64,000 nt of DNA from Pyronema omphalodes (lineage: Eukaryota; Ascomycota; Pezizomycetes; Pezizales; Pyronemataceae), in assembly GCA_024516155.1 (NCBI GenBank), contig JAJJXM010000017.1:372001-436000 (forward strand). Reading direction: 5' to 3'. The position numbers and the translations under genes were made by a program. The notes under the pieces are model-generated. The model was not told the DNA's origin, ran no database searches, and was given only the letters and a program-made list of their open reading frames with translations. Shown in pieces: positions 1 through 11,345 of the stretch (position 1 is its first letter; each line of letters opens with the position of its first letter).

Positions 1-43
1 CCGAATGGAGCTAGCATAATTGAAGAAGACCCAAAAAGAATGA

Positions 44-124
44 CGACGTCGACAGGACTCGAACCTGCGCACGCGAACGTAAGAGATTTCTAATCTCTCT
101 CCTTAACCACTCGGACACAACGCC
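44..124 (-). tRNA. tRNA-Ser (anticodon AGA), copy 1
   Basis: Read on the minus strand, this 81 nt sequence folds as a class II tRNA. A 7 bp acceptor stem pairs GGCGTTG with CGACGTC and the discriminator base is G. The A box is TGTCCGAGTGG. The anticodon stem AGAGA/TCTCT closes the loop TTAGAAA, giving anticodon AGA, which decodes UCU as Ser. A long variable arm and the B box GGTTCGAGTCC follow. There is no intron. A T5 run just downstream (plus-strand A-run 33-37) fits a pol III terminator. An identical gene lies on the opposite strand at 14087-14167. Confidence 0.93.
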
Positions 125-1756
125 TTTTTATGCATCTATAAATTTTATCAAGTTTATAATCAAAAATATATGCTACATGATGCATCGCTTCTCTACAGCC
201 AACCTCATCCTACATCGCTTCACGATATATCGTGCGTCACAAAACAATGATGCTTGCGTTTCTATTCAACCTCCAACATATCATCGTCTCTTTAGTAATA
301 ATTACGGCAGCTTTCGTCGTATGGACTAACGCCACCTTACTATCACACCTAGCTTACGGATATCACGATATAGTATTACGCTTGCTTATCCGTATCCTAA
401 ATTTACGACCTCTAGACAGTAATCCTGATATTCAGTATCACAGCATCAACAGTTTCCGGTCGATCACCACCTAGACACAGCATATGCAGCTGTATTTCTA
501 AAAACGAACTTCAGCCCTACGAGTTACAACTTATTGAACCATCAAGAATATCGGTAGATTTTTTTTGTGGGTTGCATTACATTATTTGTGAGCGGTGATC
601 TTCCGCTTTTGCCTCGCGAAATATAGAAAGCGATGCCTGGAGTAAAACTGTTGTATTAGACTGGTTGAAGGTCTCAAGCAAAGCCGAAAGGTTTCTCCGT
701 CTATGCTATGTTGTGCAGTTTATGGATGTTGGACGATAAGTATACCTTTCATGCACAAAAGAAGAACGGGATGAACGATACGGTAACTTCATTTGATCTG
801 TATTCAAGAGGTATCAACCCGGTAGTAAATAGATCTAGATAATCCCTGAACTCCAAAATCCAGGAAATTCAGTTCCGTTTTTCTTTTGGTATTGGTATTG
901 GGTTCCCGATGTTGCACTGATAAGGTGTACATATCTGACCGAGTTTAATTCCGGGTATGTAGTCACAAATTTGATCGCCAAGAATTCGTCATCTCGTCAA
1001 AAGTCTCTTCAATTTACATATCTGATAATTATCCGCACCGTACATACCCGCAATTCATTTATTTCCTTGCCTTACCCGTGCCGTAATTATCTTTCCAGGT
1101 CGTGCCTCTGGGCTACATTTGAAGTCTTCTGATACGATAATTGAATTCATTCTTACCGGTCTATTGTTGGAGCTTCAGTTTCGCATAGATAACACGAACT
1201 AAAAGTGGCGTAGTCGCAGCGGCGAAATTGATTCCTTCATCCATAAAACAATCACCCGTCGCTCGCTTCTTTTGTTTACTTTTGTATTCCGAGCCGGCGC
1301 TTGCTAGCCTCATAGTCTCCGACCCATTGTAGCAGTCGGCAGGCTTCTGCGCCGGAGTTCATGGTTATTTGTTTTTGTACCTCCACCCGGCTTCGGCACC
1401 AATTTCCTGGGCTCATTCATCAGCCGGAAAGAAATTGATCAGCCTGTTGTTTAATCCTCATGAAATATCATCTAGTCAGTCCTCCATAAAGCAACTCAAT
1501 ATAGCCCCCACACCCCCGGTTACGTGGTGCTACAATACACACCCACGCATTATCCTGGGAAAGTTTCGAAACCTTGTAAATTACCTTACGCGGCTCATAT
1601 TCCGGTAGATGTGGAGTTCATCGTGGACTTCATGGGCCGAGCACTTCATCGGAGCCAATGGATAGAAAGATTAGTATCCAACATCATAACCATTGGTACG
1701 CGTAACGTACTGGATCAAAGTCTTTCTAAGAAGAGGAGACGAGAAAGAGAAAGCGG
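125..1756. other. Gene-free stretch
   Basis: No convincing gene is seen. Open frames are under about 100 codons, have no recognisable domain and fit no intron model. The sequence is AT-rich and shows no clear repeat. Confidence 0.5.
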
Positions 1757-1758
1757 TA

Positions 1759-2032
1759 CGGCAATGCATTTGTACATGGAGGGCCAAAAGAATTTTGCCA
1801 CCGAACCAACACCAGATGTATGTCGCATGCACAACATCCAACAAGTGCACTTTCGCGCACTACCATCCACCAGCCACAGACACCGTTGCCCCAACCATAC
1901 CACACCGCTGACTAAACCACGGAAACGCGCATTACATACAGTGGTAATCCAAATGACACAAAATATTCTTAAGCGTAAATCAAACAATTGTTAAGTAAAA
2001 TACATCAAGACTATAAAGCGCAAATAACACAG
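1759..2032 (+). repeat. Left terminal inverted repeat of the 1757-3294 element
   Basis: About 275 bp, matching the reverse complement of 3018-3292. The outer part is near-identical. The inner part ends at a shared AAAGCGCAAATAACACAG-type block. Internal indels of 18 to 25 bp separate the two arms, so the copy is not recent. Confidence 0.75.
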
Positions 2033-3017
2033 CTGTCATTAAAAAAAAATCGATGAACGGTTCTGCAGTGGCTGTTGAGATAGTGGTGATTTAGATCGAA
2101 CAGAATATTCTATGAGCGCAGATAAAGCAGTCTGTACGATGAATGAATACAAATGGAGTGATGCAGGATGAGATTTTACATTATCGCCCTAAGAATAGTA
2201 GATAAATGGAGTGGGAAAAGGATTTTCTTGCTGATATTCTGAGCTATCGTAGTTTTTCCCCCATAGAAACACCACAGCACCTATTGAAACTTCATAGAAA
2301 CAACAGACTTTTCGTTTAGCAACGGAATGATGTCACGGTTGATTGCATTGAGAAGCGGCTGCTCCATGTATATTTAATGCTTTCTTTCTTCACTGTATAT
2401 ACATAGTGGAATGATTTAGTGGCAATCGAAGGAAGGGAAATGCGAGGCGTTTTAATTTGATTGACGGTGAAATCATTTTTTTCTCCGTGGCATCATAAGC
2501 TTTTTTTTAGGTTTTACATTTAGGGGTTTTTTTGATCCAGAATGCTTTGTGTGATTCTTTTGGACGCAAGAGTAATGCTAATTCTATGTGTGATGTGTTT
2601 TTGAAAGTTTTGTGACATACATATCAAGATTTACCTATTAAAGGAGCTAAAGAGATCTTCACGGACATAATAAGCAAGAATCTGTAGAGAAAAGACAAGA
2701 TAAAGAAAAAATGAAAGCAAGAACCATACTGATGGTGACTTTATTGTTTGTTTCAAGTCATATTCACAACAGTACTGTCTTGATTTCTTCTCTGCCAGTG
2801 GTAAAAACAGTAATACCACTAATTCTCTAATATCTTACTCTGAGCCCCGAACCCAAGAGAATCTCTACATTTTACTGATCATTATTTACTCTTATACGCG
2901 CTGTTAAACAAAACTCTCCGTAGAATTACTGCCTTTCTATTCATTTTTTCTATAATAATAATAATAATAATATTCTCATTTATGTTCCCAACCGATAGGT
3001 TATGACAATCTAACTAC

Positions 3018-3292
3018 TGTGTTATGTGCGCTTTAAAATATCGATATCATCGATTTGACCACTGTTTTATTTGCGCTTAACAATATTCTGTGCCATTTAG
3101 ATAACAAATGTACTTGCTGCACGCTTCCGATTTTATGGAGCGCCACAGCCTGTGGTTTAGTCAGCGGTGTTTGTGGCTTGTAGGTCATGGGTAGTGGAAA
3201 GTGCACTTGTTGGATGTTGTGCATGCGACATGCATGGAGTGTTGGTTTTGTGGCAAAATTCTTTTGGCCCTCCATGTACAAATGCATTGCCG
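3018..3292 (-). repeat. Right terminal inverted repeat of the 1757-3294 element
   Basis: Inverted partner of the left arm. Two variants of a subterminal motif (TTAAGCGCAAATAAAACAG and AAAGCGCACATAACACAG) lie about 40 bp apart within this arm, like the subterminal repeats that many transposases bind. Confidence 0.72.
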
Positions 3293-3294
3293 TA

Positions 3295-5033
3295 AAGCGG
3301 GCTCCTATGTAGGGCAAGCAAGACAATGTTGTTGCCGAGTATCCACTGCCAATAGTATTCCCTTCCTGGAGCCAACTAAACATCCGCCGCGCTTAAGGCT
3401 GATGCATAGTCAAAGTGCGGGGTAGTTCCATAGGGAAGAAAGAGAATGACCAATATAATGATCACCTTACATACATAGCTCCAACTTACCACCGACATCC
3501 TTTTTTTCAAGATTGACTTGGCTTTAAAGTCCGTCGCTATACCTTTGCGAGGGACGAAGAGCGAGCCACCTAGGCTTTCTTCAGACTTTGTCAAACATCT
3601 TCAAGGATCCCTTCCACGTTTTTTTGCGCCGGAGCTCGCCTTTTGCCGGAAAAAACGGTGGAATTGGAAGTTGGGGAAAGGATCTATGGGTGGCATAGGA
3701 GGCCATACCATATCCTTGGTCTTAGTTCAGCCTTCAGGATTATCGAAAATCTTTGGCCTCTTCATCGCTTTCTGTGGTTAGAGAGAGAGAGAGAGGGCTC
3801 GGAGGAATCCTGCAAAATGCCTAAAAGAAGAGACGGATGCTTAACTGGGGTGCGTTGCGGTACATATGCATGTCAGACTTGCAGAGGTCTGCAAGGCTCA
3901 AGCTAGTTAGCTTGAGCTAGGGTTTAACTAATCCACGTGGAAGGGGGAAGGTGCATACTGTAGTACGTACATACAGTACCTCCGAAGCGATGTTTCGTCT
4001 CTCCTGGTTGAAGTTCAAGGACCATCCATTGCAAGGGACAGTAAATTCTTCAGGAGGTGAAGCTGAAGTGAAGATGGGGAAGATGATAGTACTCTAGAGG
4101 GTATCAATATTATACCATCCAACAATTATCCGGTAGCAGCAATAATAGGGTGTGAAGCAACGAGCGAAGTGGTCGGATACTTCTCCGGTTTCGCCGAAGT
4201 GCAGAGCAACGACAAGCGATCCGGTCAACTATTATGGTGCGATGTGATACCGACAGTGGGGGACTGGTCGAAATTTGGTACGGGAAAATTTTGGAGGTGT
4301 TGTGGAGAAATTGAAGACGCCGACGTCTGCAAATTGTTACTATCGCTACCAGTGATCATGTGTATAAGCGATGCCGACAATCTATTGTCGGAGTTCAGTT
4401 GCTTTCGGTATTGGATGTCTTGAACGATTGCTTTCAATCGCAGAGGACAATTGCATACCCTGTTTTTGCGTGCATAGAATAATTTTGTGCCTGCATCGAA
4501 CTTATAATAATATGGGAGCTATTAACAGGCTCGATGATAGCAGCAGCGGTGGCTAAAGTGCACTTGATAACCAAAAATTCTGTGAAAATAGAATGACGAA
4601 GGAATGTTCTTGTAGTATCTACAATCGATAGCGTAAACCCACAACCAGGAAATGCATCTTATCCACAGTGCCTGCATTAAACGATGTTGGCAATCATAAG
4701 TTTCGAGCTATTAGTTTAATATGCTCGATGATGATAGAAGCAAAGCCGAGACCTCGCAGTTCACCGACTGTCTTGATTGTGACAAAGACCTGTTTTAAAT
4801 ACTAAAAAATTATTCTTTTTTGCAGCGCCATAGGCTGCTTGGTATTTGGTATATACAAGATGCGACAGATAGTAATCGCTTGGTATCTCTCCTGACATAA
4901 AAGATGGTATCTTCATAAAAAAAACCTCAAAACAAACCCAAAGAAAAAAAAAAAAAAAACATAACCCCCCGCGCCGCCCAACCCATAACATAAAAAGAAT
5001 CATTAACAAATTAAAAGATTGTCATCATCGTCC
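3295..5033. other. Gene-free stretch with simple repeats
   Basis: Only short frames are present, and none resembles a known family. It contains a GA-dinucleotide run near 3780-3795 and an A16 run near 4944-4959, just downstream of the sugar transporter stop codon. Confidence 0.5.
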
Positions 5034-6936
5034 TCAATATGGACCCCCATGTGAACTCGCCGTCCTGGTATAGCTTCCTTTCATCTCCAAACTTCCCCCT
5101 CCATCTTCCTCCTCCGTTATCTCTAGCGGCATATCGGCCCATAGAGTATCCACCTTTTCCAACGAAAGTCCATTCGGTTCCTTGACCCACAACCAAACAC
5201 ATGGAAGTGTAACAACCCCCATGAAAACTGCGTAAACAATATAATACTTCCACCCTATTGAGTTCATTGCTGCCGGTGAAATCTGTGACACAATGACATT
5301 CATCGTCCAATTTCCCACCGCCGCGGCGACTGCCGAACCCTTTCCACGGACTCTCAGAGGAATGACTTCCGGAAGATAGGTCCAACCCATTGGCCCCCAA
5401 CTCAGAGAAAAGACAATGTTAAACAAAAACATAATTGCAATGGCCGCGGTAGAGGTTTGGACATTAATTGGTCCATCCGGTCCCTGAGGTTGCATTTGAC
5501 TTGTCAAAGCTGCAAAGATGACGAACAAAAATGCCAATATCGGAGTGCCGACTATGATTGGTTTACGCCGACCAATAGAGTCGACTATGAAGAGCATAAA
5601 GATGATTGTAGCCAAGGGAGCGACGCAATGGTAGATGGCGGAGTACATGAGACTTAACCGGTCACTACGACCGAGACCGGTGTAAATTGTGCCTTGGTAG
5701 TAGGTAATTATGTTGATACCGGTAAATTGTGTGAAGGCAGAAGGCATAGCGGCATTTAGCACACGGGAGCGCCATTGCGGAACTCTATACATTACGGCCC
5801 AACTGAGGTTAAAAAGTCAGCACGCGATCACAAAATTTACTAGCACAGGCCCACAACGCCGCCCGGAGATATATTGGAATTGAGTTTGAGACTTACTCAG
5901 ATACGTTAGGCTGTACTTGACTTTCCTTCTTCCATTGGACAGTGATTTCCTGCATACTGCGCTGTATTATTTCCCGGTTTGTTCCGTCATGGTACAATTT
6001 CATCATGGTTTTGTAGGCTTGATCGGTAAGACCTTGTCTGACTAGATATCGGGGTGATTCGGGGAGCCATTGAAGGGCAAATGCAATGAAGACGGCGGGG
6101 ATGGCTGCGATTGCAATTGGAAATCGCCATGTGAAGGCGTTGAGTTCTGCGTTGGGGACATTGTGGGCGGCATATCCAACCCTGGGGGGATGTTAGTTAC
6201 AAGCTTGTGATGGTGGCAATTCAGTGACGACAAACCAGGCGGAAATCACGAATCCGATCAAAATCATAAGCTGGACGAAACCTAAAAGGAATCCTCGTGA
6301 TGTTTCTAAAATAATTTTGTTAGTAAAATCGCCACCCAGAACGGCAAAGAAACCTCCGTGACATACCGAATGCACATTCTGATATGTAAACCGGTACACC
6401 GACAGACATCATTCCAATTGCAAAACCCGATACTATCCGGCCAACTAACATCATTGATAGCCTTACTGCAGAGGCTTGTAGGATAACGCCCAAAATCGAA
6501 ATAACTGCGCCGGTTTGAATGGTACTGTAAGTGGCGTTGCTGTCAGAAAAAGCTCCGTAGAAATCGACCACCGCCGGGCGCAACCAAAATCTCCGCCAAA
6601 ATAATTCAAAAACAATGGATGCGTACAATCTTCGACCATAGTAATCCAAGAGTAAACCGCTTGCCAGCGATCCAAATACTGCACCACCTGAAAATACTGA
6701 AACTACCGCTCCGATTGTGCTTGCTTTGTCTTCGGTGTGGAAATAGGTATTGAAATGTGGATTTGCGACGATATGTGAAATCATACCAGAATTGTAGCCA
6801 TGGAGAAATGCCCTTTAATTCTTGTTAGAATATATTCCAGCGATAATTTCGTAAAATCAATGAGTGTCATGATGTTGACTTTCACTCACCCCAGGCCTGC
6901 CGAAAAGGCGAGCGACAGCACTAAGAGCTTCCCCAT
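5034..6936 (-). CDS. MFS monosaccharide (hexose) transporter
   Basis: Predicted plasma-membrane sugar importer of the major facilitator superfamily, 504 aa, the usual length. Exons on the minus strand: 6936-6890, 6812-6627, 6524-6367, 6305-6236, 6181-5897, 5802-5034. All five introns are GT-AG (77, 102, 61, 54 and 94 nt), and joining them restores the family sequence. Visible signatures are DYYGRR (about residues 72-77), PESPR (194-198), QFTGIN (274-279), DSIGRR (323-328) and PEVIPLR (393-399), that is, both halves of the 12-helix fold. The start ATG follows an in-frame TAG and gives a short N-terminus leading straight into helix 1. The C-terminal tail is hydrophilic and rich in Glu and Gly. 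Hexose is the likeliest substrate, but polyol or pentose uptake is not excluded. The 102 nt intron has no stop and is a multiple of three, so its retention would leave an open frame. Confidence 0.9.
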
Positions 6937-7054
6937 GGTGCTGTGCGGTTGCTATGATGGAGGGGACGAAATATTTGTAGGTCTGAGATCGGTTCAGACG
7001 ATCTTCTGCGACTTCTCATATGAGAGGCTCAGCCTGTCTCTCAGCTTTCTTAGT

Positions 7055-7094
7055 CCCCGGTCCGATATTAGTCCCTGCAAGTAACCGACCCCGC
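7055..7094. promoter_or_regulatory. Two CreA/Mig1-type sites upstream of the sugar transporter
   Basis: CCCCGG (7055-7060) and CCCCGC (7089-7094) fit the reverse complement of the carbon-catabolite repressor consensus SYGGRG. They lie about 120 to 160 bp upstream of the transporter ATG. The position is sensible for glucose repression, but the motif is short and such sites occur by chance. Confidence 0.3.
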
Positions 7095-9943
7095 GGCTGT
7101 GTGTGGCCTCCCCGTTCATCCCCGTCTTATTGGCCGCAAGCCTCATATTAGGCGCTAAATGATGGTGTGGCCGACCAAGCCCAATTAAAGCACCAGATCT
7201 CTACGAAGTCGAGATTCCGAAGCTGGCATACGACGAGCATCTCAAAGCGGCGACATTGAAGAGCGAGAAAACGATCCACAGTTACAAGCATTGAGCGTAA
7301 GCAATGATGTAACGTAGGAAACGAACGTTTTACATCTCAGCTTGCTTGTCTGTGAGTTCAGAAACATTAGTCTGGAGGATTTATCCGGAGTGCGGTGGCA
7401 GGGAATGAAAGTGAAATGATGGACTTTGAGTGTGAGTGAGAGAGTGAGGATGGCTGGGAGCTTGAATCTACCAGGGGTTATCCAAAGGGATGGCGGCCAT
7501 ATTCGCTTTTCATCCCTTCAAGGAACTTTAACTCAGTCAGGATATGGACCTACGGTGACAAAGAAGCTATCTCCGCCTACGCGCCTAGCGTATTTGAGAA
7601 AAGGGTTGGCGACTGCGGCTGGCGGTGGCATGGCGAGACGTATCGGTTCCTGGCCGATGAATCATGACCTGAGCGCGAACACGCACCGAACAAGAGATTT
7701 TTGGCTTTAAAGAAGACGACGGACTATCTGCAGCTCCACTTGATGCCCGCATCTCATCAAACTCGGAACGAACAATATCAGATTACCACAGCTGCCTCAG
7801 CACGGTTACAGAGAGGTGTCATATTCCGTAGATGCTATGTATTTTTAAATTCGTATGGACCAAGACGCAGCTACCCTGTGAGGGCACTGCTCCTAGACGA
7901 TAAAACCATCTAACGTTTAGCCAGACTCTGCGGCCATCAGAATTAGCTTAATTTTGGCTTTTTAACTCAACCTTTCTTCTCCCCGGCCTTGGTGGGATGC
8001 ACCGAACGAATTCGTGGTTTCGGTAGCGATGGATGTGGTTAGCATTTTGTGAGAGTTTTTCACGCCGACCCAGCTGGATAAGCAATAGTCTCGCGTGCGT
8101 GATGCATTAAATCCATCAGTTGGACTGCGGGCTTCTACGATGATGCTGTGTTACTCAGGAACCATGCGTCTTGACGGATGGTGTTGCACGGTCGTCATCT
8201 GGCTTGATGAGATGAGGGAAAGATGAAAAAAACAAAAAAAAAGACAAAATCTCAGACAAACCCCGAATAGCCTTATACCTAGCAACACGGTGCTTAACTC
8301 CGCAATTGATTCCTATGTTTCGTAAATCGTACTTTAATAATGAGGACTGCTTCAATCGGATAACAAATATCCGTGCGAGAATTATCACTACGGGGATACG
8401 CAGGATATGACATCAAGATCAAAAAAGCAAAACGTTGAGCTTCGCCGACGATCACACGACTGCTCACCGAAGCAAGTTACTTATTCCCTCCCCTCAACGC
8501 GGCATGAAGCCTCCACTTTTTGTCTTTCTCGCTTCGATCAGCGCGATGATTTACGGCACTACGCGGACCCCACCAGGTCCACTTTGCTGGAAATGCAATG
8601 GTTAACACAGCACAAAGGATAGCACTAATCCAAAATTAATGAAAAAAAAAAAGTTAGAGTTTGAAGATAAATGTAAGCTCGGCCCGGTGCAAAATTTGCT
8701 CTCATTTGCCGCTCCCCTTGTCCTTCGGTCCGCTTGTACTCGCCGGGGAGAGGTAAGCTACCCAGCTAGTCCGAACTGCTCCGACGAAAGAGATGAACTC
8801 AAGAAGAGACGGACCAGCATTCCAGCCGAAACCCTCCAGCTTTATTGTCACGGTTAACGTTCCCCGGAAATCGGCTACCGAGAGTGGGCACGGACTGGTG
8901 CTGGTTTGGTTAAATCTCCATATTTCTTGTGATTCGTGGCTCAACGTCAAACCCGGGGAAAATAGTGGCTTTGATTGCTTGCCATCCTATCCTCTGCAGA
9001 AATGAAAATACAGAAATACATGTGTCCCTGGAATTACCAATATTGAAATCCAGCCGGGCGGAAGCATCCGAAACACACTGGTTAAATCCTATGGAAATGC
9101 CGCAGGAATATATTGTTTCTCACGTGACTTTTGATAATCGTCTTATGGCGGCGGATGGCGGACTCTTGCTCATCGAGTTCGGCGGCCAGAGTCTGGGGCG
9201 CCATAGCCAAGTGAAAACCAGGGTTTCGGGACACCCTTCCTGCACATCTGTGAAATTGAACGAAATCTGGCCAAGCTGTACTCTCATAGGTCGATGGCAA
9301 AAGCGTATTCTAAGGATATCCTGCCAGACATATGCCAGCTGTTGATATCCCCAGCCGTGACCTCGGCTGCCTGCGTGACTTCTCACGCCATTTGATACTT
9401 ATGCCACCCATAAACCCATACAGTACAAGGAAATCTCAAAACAATCGAGACAAGCCTCATCGATTTCCCCACCTTCCCCGCCTTTCCGCCACTGGGGATT
9501 ATGAGCAATTCCGAAAATTTGTTATGTCCTTTGTATGCTTCCTATTGAATCGCTTGCATAGGGTCCATCATAGCGCCCAAGTCTAGCAGATTTTCCCACG
9601 CTTTCCTCCATTCATTCTGCAACATGATAAACCTTGCCATATGCCCCAGACGAATCAGTGGTGCGGAGCAGCTAACAGTCCCATGTCGGGTCTCGCTATT
9701 TACCAGAGCGGATACGCGTAGCAATTAGTGTAAAGAGATGATCCTTTAAAGAAAGGACCTAACCGTCTTCGCATGCACATCATTTAGTTCCGACCCAATC
9801 CGCAAAGTGTGTGGTGCGCGCTTTTAATCAACGAATAACCCCGGATTGCCGTTGCATTTCCTGGGTCTTTTCTTTCCTCAATAACGGGCCATCGAAAGTA
9901 CAACCATCAAGACGTCGTAACTACAGCTATCGCGCCCGGCCAA
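7095..9943. other. Gene-free intergenic region between sugar transporter and SAT4-family gene
   Basis: It contains the divergent promoters of both neighbours. Several frames of 70 to 138 codons occur on both strands, but none resembles a protein family or joins into a spliced gene. I see no RNA gene or clear repeat. Confidence 0.45.
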
Positions 9944-11345
9944 ATGGCGCCCGCAACGCCCTCAGCGGCTGCCGATTCTTGGACTTGGTCCATGCCAGTA
10001 CCACAGGATTATGGAACAGCAACTTATGTTCCCCAAGCTAGAGGTTATGCTTTGCTACTCACGGAGTTGATCATGATATCAGTTACTCTTCTTATCGTTG
10101 GTTTACGACTGTATACGAGAGTAAGAATTTTGGGAGCAATGCATTCCGACGATTGGTGGATAATGCTTGCAACTTCGGTATTGGTAGGGTTGACAGCAAT
10201 TCACGGTGTTGGTAAGTTGTATCAATTCGCCATCTTGAACTCAATCTCATTTGCAAATAAGGTGTCAAATACGGTATTGGAAAGCACATCTATGATATCT
10301 CAACCGAAGACAGCAATATTGCTCTAACTGTAAGTCACTTTCTTCTAAGGTGATCACTTGTGATCTGGTCATCAATTATGTACCTCTACTGACTCAATGA
10401 CAGATGGGCTATATTGGCCAAATTCTCTATGTTGCCTCTTTAGCATGCGTCAAAATATCTCTCCTTCTCTTTCTTCAAAGAATCTTCCCCTCCTCCGCCA
10501 TGCGTCGAACTCTTCGAGGAATTCTCATTTTCGTCCTCTGCTTTTCTGTCACCAACATCTTCCTCTTCGCCTTCCAATGCGATACTCCGGAGTATTACTT
10601 CCAAAAAATCAAAGCTACTGCCAAAAAATCTGGTGGAGTATGTTTGGCACCACAGGTTGTCTACTACCCCATGGCAGCTATCAATATTGTCACCGATTTT
10701 GTCATTTGGATCCTTCCAGTACCGATGATCATCAAAGCACGTCTTACTCGAAGAGAGAAATTAGGACTTCTATGGGTGTTTATTATTGGTGGAGTGGCAG
10801 TAGGAGCTGCCATTGTCAGACCGGTTTATTTGAGAGACATTATGGAGGATGGTGACCCGACCTGGAACATGGTTAATGTCTCTGTATGGGCAATGTATGA
10901 TTCTGATTTCGGGAGTGTCTTGAAACTTCACATGCTAATATTTTACAGGATTGAGATTTCAGTAGCAATCATGTGCACTTCTATCCCCGTCATTAAGCCC
11001 CTCCTCCTACGAGTTGCACCCCGCCTGCTTCTCTCCACCGGCGAGCGATCCGGACGTCCTGGTGTAGAGTCATATCCCCGCGATGGATATGCCAGCAATC
11101 CCCGCCGCAATTCCTTCGCTATGAGATCAATCAAGGTCACGCATGACATTCATCAGGTTGAGGATGATGTGGATACAGATGGTTCATTGAATTATGGGTT
11201 ACAGCAGCCCGCGGTGACATTGGGCTTTGATGAGTATGAGAAGAGACGTATCAGCAGTGGGCCTAATAGTTCGGATGATGCTTTGGTCAGACCGATAAGT
11301 GTTGAATATCCTCTGGGAAAGAAGGCAACAAGTAGTTTGCCGTAA
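9944..11345 (+). CDS. SAT4/Pth11-like seven-transmembrane (fungal rhodopsin-fold) protein
   Basis: 407 aa integral membrane protein of the fungal SAT4/'rhodopsin domain' family, the family containing Pth11-like GPCR candidates. Exons: 9944-10211, 10262-10329, 10404-10894, 10949-11345, with GT-AG introns of 50, 74 and 54 nt. Family marks are RLYTR (residues 55-59) followed by DDWW (69-72) after the first helix, and the paired extracellular cysteines C171 (QCDTP) and C192 (VCLAP). Further helices run to about residue 310, and a hydrophilic tail rich in Ser and Arg follows. There is no signal peptide and no CFEM domain. The third intron lies inside WAM-IEISVAIMC, is 54 nt long and stop-free, so retention would insert 18 residues before the last helix. 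Receptor function is inferred from the family; the ligand is unknown. Confidence 0.85.

Larger units (their letters stand above)
1757..3294. mobile_element. TA-flanked element with long terminal inverted repeats, non-autonomous
   Basis: The sequence at 1759-2032 recurs inverted at about 3018-3292. The outermost 45 bases (starting CGGCAATGCATTTGTACATG) are almost identical, and similarity continues, decayed but colinear with a few indels, for about 275 bp. Both ends abut a TA dinucleotide (1757-1758 and 3293-3294), as in Tc1/mariner/pogo-type insertions that duplicate TA. The flanks outside the TA differ between the two sides. The roughly 1 kb core is AT-rich, has an ATA microsatellite at 2952-2973 and has no open frame like a transposase. 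I infer a non-autonomous DNA transposon. A simple foldback element is the alternative, and the family is not assigned. Confidence 0.72.

Noticed and set aside
1524..1994. 156-codon frame ending in the left arm of the inverted-repeat element
   Set aside because: A similar peptide (MHLYMEGQKNFAT) appears from the right arm on the other strand only because the arms are inverted copies. The frame crosses the element border, so it is not a gene.
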